DNA from: Liolophura sinensis
Lineage: Eukaryota; Mollusca; Polyplacophora; Chitonida; Chitonidae
Direction: 5' to 3'
DNA length: 64,000 nt
Assembly (NCBI RefSeq): GCF_032854445.1
Contig: NC_088306.1
Span: forward strand, 1,786,873-1,850,872
The position numbers and the translations under genes are program-made. Below are positions 57,982-64,000 of this stretch, piece after piece (position 1 is the stretch's first letter; every line of letters begins with the position of its first letter). Below the pieces are notes generated by a model. That model saw only the letters and a list, made by a program, of their open reading frames with translations, was not told the DNA's origin and made no database searches.

Positions 57982-58712
57982 ACATCCCATAACCGTAACT
58001 ATCGCGTGTGATTTTAAAAGCTAAGAGGGCATTCGGAAAGTGGCTCCTCTTAAGGAATAAAGGCAGGTGTGACGTTATTTTTGGGTGATACACCAGTATA
58101 TTTTTCCACTGTGATTTGTGTAAGCTGTTAAAATATATGAGAATTTAGTTTGTTTTTGAGAAAAAGTTTACTGCAGATGGATGCTATGAGCCTATCCGCC
58201 ATAGCGAAGGTTAGCTTTGCAAAATGTTATGATTTTACTTCCAGAAGCAAGACCTGAACAATGTTAATGCATGACAAGTTGACTTCGCCAACTTCACCAG
58301 ATGAATTTTCAGAAAAAGGAGTGAGCTCTTGTGTAACCTATAAAATATGTGCTAACCGAAGCGGTGTACGCCTTGTAAGAACGTCAGTGTTTTTTTCTTC
58401 CAAAATGTTCAATCATCTGTCAGTTATGAGAGTTTAGTTTTGTTTTTGAGAAAAAGTTTACTGCAGATGGCTGTTATGAGCCTATCCACCATAGCGACGG
58501 TTAGCTTTGCAAAATGTTATGATTTTACGTACAGAAGCAAGAGTCGAACAATGTTAATGCATGACAAGTTGACTTCACCAACTTCACCAGATGGATTTTC
58601 AGAAAAAGGAGTGAGCTCTTGTATAACCTATAAAAATATGTGCTAACCGGAAGTGGTGTAGGCCTTGTTAGAATGTCAGTGTTTTTTTTTCCGAAATGTT
58701 CCACATCTGTCA

Positions 58713-58793
58713 GGTAGCGTGGCCGAGTGGTCTAAGGCGCTGGTTTTAGGCACCAGTCTCTCAGGAGGCGTGGGTTCGAATCCACCGCTGCCA
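58713..58793 (+). pseudogene. tRNA-Leu(UAG) with 1-nt T-stem deletion
   Basis: 81 nt: ttcgaatccaccgc lacks one C of the T stem. The rest equals the best + copy. Confidence 0.68.
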
Positions 58794-59232
58794 TACGTGG
58801 TGTATTTTTTATTTCTTGCTTGATATAAAATACGTGCTTTGTTTTGCCGAATACTTTGACATGCTCTCAGACGAGCACTCTTGAAACTTTCTCCATTTTC
58901 CTTTGACGATTGGAAGTGAACCAGAATGTAAACTTTAAAAAAGACAAAGAAACTGAAGTTAGGCTATAATTATTTCCATTGTTACAAATGCTGTTAAATG
59001 TGGAAAAATTATCTATTAATGAAAAGTGTTGTAAAATGATATCGTACGGTCTTAACACTTTCGTCAAATACGATATGAAACTTTAAGAAAAGAAGAAGCG
59101 TCTGGATTTTGGACAAATAACGATTAGTTCTGATGTGTTGCATCAGGAAACCAAACGAAATGACGAAAAAGACAAACAAAACCAACTCCACAACTTTACA
59201 TAAATGATATAAAACAAAAAGAAAATAGCAAA

Positions 59233-59304
59233 TGGCAGCGGTGGTATTCGAACCCACGCCTCCGAAGAGACTGGTGCCTGAAACCAGCGCCTTAGACCGC
59301 TCGG
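59233..59304 (-). tRNA. tRNA-Leu with anticodon CAG
   Basis: The + strand reads gtgcctgaaacc, so the minus loop is TTCAGGC: anticodon CAG instead of AAG by one A-to-C change at position 34. It also has a G-A mismatch in the T stem (ggtggtattc). Confidence 0.72.
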
Positions 59305-60043
59305 CCACGCTACCAGATCCCATAACCGTACCGATCGTGTGTGATTTTAAAAGCTAAGAGGCATTCGGAAAGTGGCTCCTCTTAAGGGAATAAAGGCAGG
59401 TGTGACGTTATTTTTGGGTGATACACCAGTATATTGTCCACTGTGATTTGTGTAAGCTGTTAAAATATATGAGTTTAGTTTGTTTTTGAGAAAAAGAGTT
59501 TACTGCAGATGGCTGCTATGAGCCTATCCGCCACAGCGAAGGTTAGCTTTGCAAAATGTTATGATTTTACGTCCAGAAGCAAGAGCTGAACAATGTTAAT
59601 GCATGACAAGTTGACTTCGCCAACTTCACCAGATGAATTTTCAGAAAAAGGAGTGTGCTCTTGTGTAACCTATAAAATATGTGCTAACCGGAAGCGGTGT
59701 ACGCCTTGTAAGAATGCCAGTGTTTTTTTTTTCCGAATTGTTCAATCATCTGTCAGTTATGAGAGTTTAGTTTGTTTTTGAGAAAAAGTTTACTGCAGAT
59801 GGCTGTTATGAGCCTATCCACCATAGCGACGGTTAGCTTTGCAAAATGTTATGATTTTACGTACAGAAGCAAGAGTCGAACAATGTTAATGCATGACAAG
59901 TTGACTTCACCAACTTCACCAGATGGATTTTCAGAAAAAGGAGTGAGCTCTTGTATAACCTATAAAATATGTGCTAACCGGAAGTGGTGTAGGCCTTGTT
60001 AGAATGTCAGTGTTTTTTTTCCGAAATGTTCCACCATCTGTCA

Positions 60044-60125
60044 GGTAGCGTGGCCGAGTGGTCTAAGGCGCTGGTTTTAGGCACCAGTCTCTCAGGAGGC
60101 GTGGGTTCGAATTCCACCGCTGCCA
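60044..60125 (+). tRNA. tRNA-Leu(UAG)
   Basis: 82 nt; one T-stem G-U pair (ttcgaattccacc), otherwise canonical, with a T run downstream. Confidence 0.82.
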
Positions 60126-60566
60126 TACGCGGTGTTTTTTTTTATTTCTTGCTTGATATAAAATACGTGCTTTGTTTTGCCGAATACTTTGACATGCTCT
60201 CAGACGAGCACTCTTGAAACTTTCTAATTTTCCTTTGACGATTGGAAGTGAACCAGAATGTAAATTTTAAAAAAGACAAAGAAACTGAAGTTTAGGCTAT
60301 AATTATTTCCATTGTTACAAATGCTGTTAAATGTGGAAAAATTGACTATTAATGAAAAGTGATGTAAAATGATACCGTACGGTCTTAACACTTTCGTCAA
60401 ATACGATATGAAACTTTAAAAAGGAGAAGCGTCTGGATTTGGAACAAATAACGATTAGTTCTGATGTGTTTCATCAGGAAACCAAACGAAATTACAAAAA
60501 AGACGAACAAAACCCCAACTCCACAACTTTACATAAATGATATAAAACAAAAAAGGAAATAGCAAA

Positions 60567-60647
60567 TGGCAGCGGTGGGATTCGAACCCACGCCTCCGAA
60601 GAGACTGGTGCTTAAACCAGCGCCTTAGACCGCTCGGCCACGCTACC
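60567..60647 (-). pseudogene. tRNA-Leu(AAG) with anticodon-loop deletion
   Basis: 81 nt: gtgcttaaacc lacks one base, leaving a six-base anticodon loop (TTAAGC). Confidence 0.7.
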
Positions 60648-61300
60648 AGATCCCATAACCGTATCGATCGCGTGTGATTTTAAAAGCTAAGAGGCATTCG
60701 GAAAGTGGCTCCTCTTAAGGAATAAAGGCAGGTGTGACGTTATTGTTGGGTGATACACCAGTATATTTTCCACTGTGATTTGTGTAAGCTGTTAAAATAT
60801 ATGAGAGTTTAGTTTGTTTTTGAGAAAAAGTTTAATGCAGATGGGTGCTATGAGCCTGTCCGCCATAGCGAAGGTTAGCTTTGCAAAATGTTATGTTTTT
60901 ATGTCCAGAAGCAAGAGCTGAACAATGTTAATGCATGACAAGTTGACTTCGCCAACTTCACCAGATGAATTTTCAGAAAAAGGAGTGTGCTCTTGTGTAA
61001 CCTATAAAATATGTGCTAACCGGAAGCGGTGTACGCCTTGTAAGAATGTCAGTGTTTCTTTTTTCCCCGAAATGTTCAATCATCTGTCAGTTATGAGAGT
61101 TTAGTTTGTTTTTGAGAAAAAGTTTACTGCAGATTGGCTGTTATGAGCCTATCCACCATAGCGACGGTTAGCTTTGCAAAATGTTATGATTTTACGTACA
61201 GAAGCAAGAGTCGAACAATGTTAAAAACATGACAAGTTGACTTCGCCAACTTCACCAGATGAATTTTCAGAAAAAAGGAGTGAGCTCTTGTATAACCTAA

Positions 61301-61500
61301 NNNNNNNNNNNNNNNNNNNNNNNNNNNNNNNNNNNNNNNNNNNNNNNNNNNNNNNNNNNNNNNNNNNNNNNNNNNNNNNNNNNNNNNNNNNNNNNNNNNN
61401 NNNNNNNNNNNNNNNNNNNNNNNNNNNNNNNNNNNNNNNNNNNNNNNNNNNNNNNNNNNNNNNNNNNNNNNNNNNNNNNNNNNNNNNNNNNNNNNNNNNN
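61301..61500. other. Assembly gap (200 N)
   Basis: A run of 200 N separates the tRNA-Leu array from the right tRNA-Gln repeats. The size is probably nominal, since the gap lies within a tandem array. Confidence 0.98.
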
Positions 61501-62180
61501 CAAATTACATTTGTTTTCACTATACGGTTTCTTTCTCGCCTCTTTTCTTTATGTTATCAACACTGACCAGATAATGAATTTTTTTTGTATAATTTTTTTT
61601 TATCTTCTAACGGGCGCTTAATTGTCTGGGTCGCAAGAATGTTTAAAGATTTTATTACGACAAGCATTAATAGGACACTTCCTCATGATTACATCACACC
61701 AGAAGGGAGGAAGGGTGAAAGGACACATCTTTCCATTTTTTTTTGTTTAATTTTTGCAATAAGGCAATTATTGTACTGGGGAAATTTCTAAAAATGTCAT
61801 GCCATGCAAGGCCTAAAGCTTTTGCACATCCCTTAAGACATTGTCAACATGGTTTCGCGTTTGATTCTAGCATGTTGTCAAACTACACATGTTTTTAATT
61901 ATTTGGCTATTTCTTGCTCCTTTTCTTTATATTACCAACATTGACCAGGTGTAGCAATTATTTTTTGATGAAGGCTTTCAGTTTGTCAACAAGAAGGCGT
62001 ATACTATACCGGGGCATAAGTTTCAAACATTTTATTACGACAAACAATTTAAGATCACCTCTTAAAGATTATTTACATTTGTAAGGAGAAAAGGTGAAAA
62101 GACATGCCTGTCAGCAATAAACTGCTTTAGACAGAGGCGTTCATTGCTAGAGGCATTAGTTTGCCAAATAGTGTTCACCT

Positions 62181-62252
62181 GGTTCCATGGTGTAATTGTT
62201 AGCACTCTGGACTCTGAATCCAGCGATCCGAGTTCAAATCTCGGTGGAACGT
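62181..62252 (+). tRNA. tRNA-Gln(CUG)-like
   Basis: 72 nt: ggttccatggtgtaattgtt ... anticodon arm CTGGA-CTCTGAA-TCCAG (CTG), T arm gagttcaaatctc. Weak points: one D-loop G is lost (aattgtt) and the last acceptor pair is G-G (ggaacg). Confidence 0.7.
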
Positions 62253-62365
62253 AATTTATTGGTTTTAAACAACTGTGTGAGACTTTGAAATTGTGCTAGT
62301 GAATTTCTCATGTTTTCCTGCTGTATGACTGCATGGTGGTGTTAGTTGCAAAATGTTATATGCAA

Positions 62366-62436
62366 TATGCCGTCGTATAAGTGAAATATTCTTGAGTACG
62401 GCGTAAAAACACCAATCAAATAAAAAAATAAATAGA
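62366..62436 (+). mobile_element. SINE family A 3' end fragment
   Basis: cgtcgtataagtgaaatatt, cttgagtacggcgtaaaaac and accaatcaaataaaaaaata: the 3' tail inserted between the two tRNA-Gln genes. Confidence 0.8.
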
Positions 62437-62449
62437 TCATATTGCATCA

Positions 62450-62520
62450 GGTTCCATGGTGTAATGGTTAGCACTCTGGACTTTGAATCCAGCGATCCGA
62501 GTTCAATCTCGGTGGAACCT
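62450..62520 (+). tRNA. tRNA-Gln(UUG)-like with short T loop
   Basis: 71 nt: acceptor, D arm (catggtgtaatggttagc) and anticodon arm CTGGA-CTTTGAA-TCCAG are perfect. The T loop has lost one base (gagttcaatctc), which also damages the B-box; possibly a recent pseudogene. Confidence 0.7.
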
Positions 62521-62666
62521 TTCCTTTTTTCAATTTAACTTTTTACCTAAACCTTTTGCACATTCTTGAAGACAGTGTTAGCATGATCTAGCGGTTGATT
62601 TTAGCATGTTGTCAAATTACATTTGTTTTCAACTATTCAGGTTTTTTCTCGCCTCTTTCCTTTATA

Positions 62667-64000
62667 CAATCCTGGAAAAAAGTTTGGAATATTGGTGAAT
62701 TTCACACCATCTCCACGAAGAGCATGGTTCGTTACGTTCAGGTCAATAATCTGTCGATTGGTTTCACTTAGATTAGTCTTAATGATGCATTATCAATAGT
62801 TTCCTCAAACCAGAACATTTCTAAATGTTATAGGAGACGAGTTTTCCACGATAATCTGAAAGCGCCCCAAACAAGTGCAGAAATTCAGTGAAACCCATGT
62901 ATTTTATTACGAGCTGTAACTTTTATTCGATTGGAAATATGTCTACAATACTTGGTAAGTTAAATATGCAAAACACTAACAATACAGAAAATTAATTTAG
63001 TACTTGGTGTGCCCACCCCTTGCATTGTACAATGCGCGCACACGTCTTGGCATACTGGCAACTAAGGAAGTCAAAGTTTCTTCCGGTATATCTCTCAGCA
63101 AGTGAGCACAGCACGAGTTAGTTCAGCCACGTTCGTTGGGGCTTCATCCAGTTATTGAACCCACGGGAAACTCCGCCCACAAGTTCTCAATTGGGTTCAT
63201 ATCCGGTGAAATGGCTGGCCACTGCATGTGCTCAACACCCTCTTGTTCCAGAAAATTCGGCATCAGTTCGGTCCGGTGCGGCGTGGCGTTGTCGTCCTGA
63301 TACACAAAGTTTGCCCTGAATTGTTGCCGAGCAAATGGGAGCATTATCGTTTCCAGAGTCCGTTGATATTGGTGCTGGTTCATGTGTCCATCAAGACGTG
63401 CAGGTCGCATTTACCAGTGCTATGAAAGCACCCAGACGGTGACCCACCGCCCCCGCCTTGGACTCTGGGCATGATGCAATCTTCGTTCAGAGCCTCGTGA
63501 GCCTGACGACGCACCATCACACGGCCATCTTCCCGGTAGACGACAAAACGAGACTCATCACTGAATATCACGTGTCGCCAGTGTCCCACCTGCCAGTTCA
63601 GGTGTTCCCGCGGCCCAGGATAGGCGTGCCTGGCGGTGTCGACGCTGTAGCAAAGGCTTCCTCTTAGGCCTCCCTACCAAATACCAGCAGTCAACAGTCT
63701 GGATCGCACTAAGCGGCTTGACACAGGAGTATTGGTAAATCTCATCAGTCAGCGCGTATCTGGTTGGAACTCTTCGTACGAAGCCATTGCGGCAAAGTCT
63801 CACCAGATACCGGTCCTCTCTCTCGGTGGTCTTTCGTGGCCGACCAGACCTCGGTCTAGGCGTCGGCACACCCGTCTGTCGGTGTCCGCTTAAAGATTTT
63901 GGAGACGGCTCCCTGAGTGACACCAAGAGCTGCTGCAATGTCCTTCTGTTTTGCTCCAGCCAGGCTCATACCAACGATACGGTTGCAGACTGCAGCACTC
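62667..64000 (-). mobile_element. Tc1/mariner transposon, runs off the window
   Basis: Starts at a TA dinucleotide (62665-62666) with caatcctggaaaaaagtttg, which resembles a Tc1 terminal repeat. A minus-strand transposase follows. The other end lies beyond 64000. Confidence 0.8.
63144..63990 (-). pseudogene. Tc1-like DDE transposase, frameshifted
   Basis: In transcript order: an HTH region (MSLAGAKQKDIAAALGVTQG, near 63970-63890), an AT-hook/GRPR linker (TPRPRSGRPRKTT), then the catalytic segments VIFSDESRF (first Asp), VYQDDNATPHRT (second Asp) and ISPDMNPIENLW (Glu). At least three frame changes separate these pieces (near 63880, 63570 and 63400), so the copy cannot make an intact transposase. 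Confidence 0.82.

Larger units (their letters stand above)
45789..61300. repeat. Bidirectional tRNA-Leu gene array, 15.5 kb
   Basis: Eleven + tRNA-Leu(UAG)-type and twelve - tRNA-Leu(AAG)-type genes alternate. The gap from a + gene to the next - gene is 439-447 bp throughout. The gap from a - gene to the next + gene is about 440, 728 or 1015 bp, depending on one, two or three copies of a sub-repeat of about 288 bp. Spacers include tactttgacatgctctcaga and gctaagaggcattcggaaag. The array begins at the LINE poly(A) tail and ends at the assembly gap. Confidence 0.93.
61501..62660. repeat. Right block of tRNA-Gln-bearing repeats
   Basis: Matches the left block (39160-40683): caaattacatttgttttcac, aagattttattacgacaagc, gggtgaaaggaca, gctagaggcattagtttgcc and ttggttttaaacaac. 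It contains two tRNA-Gln-like genes and a SINE tail. Confidence 0.8.

Noticed and set aside
47477-60002. Repeated frames of about 76 residues between the tRNA-Leu genes as a multicopy gene
   Set aside because: They lie in the 288-bp sub-repeat; many copies have stops (gagctgaac, agattaat), most rely on a non-ATG start, and no family is recognised. Kept only as a finding.
46046-60217. Short frames containing GGIRTHASEETGALNQRL or GSVAERSKALV
   Set aside because: They are translations across the tRNA-Leu genes themselves, a common false-protein signature.

Overview
The window is animal nuclear DNA, most likely from a mollusc (bivalve or gastropod). This rests on intron-rich genes with GT-AG splice sites, many copies of a tRNA-headed SINE whose 3' part resembles SINEs I associate with molluscan genomes, frequent ACATGTACATGT-type words, and proteins that match animal orthologues. 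The species cannot be fixed from the sequence alone.

Layout. (1) 114-10297, + strand: the 3' part of a CEP295-like centriolar gene, eight exons in view, ending in an ALMS motif; two of its introns carry minisatellites. (2) 11.8-16.5 kb: two minisatellites of 42 bp and 57 bp. Both unit lengths are multiples of three, so they give long but spurious open frames. (3) 17036-25184, - strand: a complete seven-exon BRCC3 gene (BRCC36, a JAMM deubiquitinase of 262 aa). Its intron 2 is a U12-type AT-AC intron with near-perfect signals. The introns hold several SINEs, a 1.4 kb TTAA-flanked element and a hairpin MITE. (4) 27.2-28.7 kb: a 20-bp minisatellite with higher-order structure. (5) 30890-34796, + strand: a three-exon membrane-anchored DUF229 (sulfatase-like fold) gene. 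(6) 35.8-39.1 kb: further minisatellites and SINEs.

(7) 39.1-62.6 kb is a tRNA region. Decayed tRNA-Gln repeats lie at both ends. Between them are a defective Tx1/L1-like LINE (about 40.68-45.79 kb) and a 15.5 kb array of 23 tRNA-Leu-like genes. In the array tRNA-Leu(UAG) on + alternates with tRNA-Leu(AAG) on -. The convergent spacing is constant near 443 bp and the divergent spacing is quantised as about 440 bp plus multiples of about 288 bp. A 200-N assembly gap interrupts the right side. (8) 62667 to the end: a broken Tc1/mariner transposon on the - strand, running off the window.

The three cellular genes (centriole assembly, K63 deubiquitination, DUF229) show no common pathway; their neighbourhood looks like ordinary animal gene order. 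The most notable observations are the quantised bidirectional tRNA-Leu array with its sequence subfamilies, the LINE lying exactly between the tRNA-Gln and tRNA-Leu arrays without matching flanks, the AT-AC intron of BRCC3, and a run of TQYS-type peptide repeats in the CEP295-like protein. All counts and alignments were made by eye.
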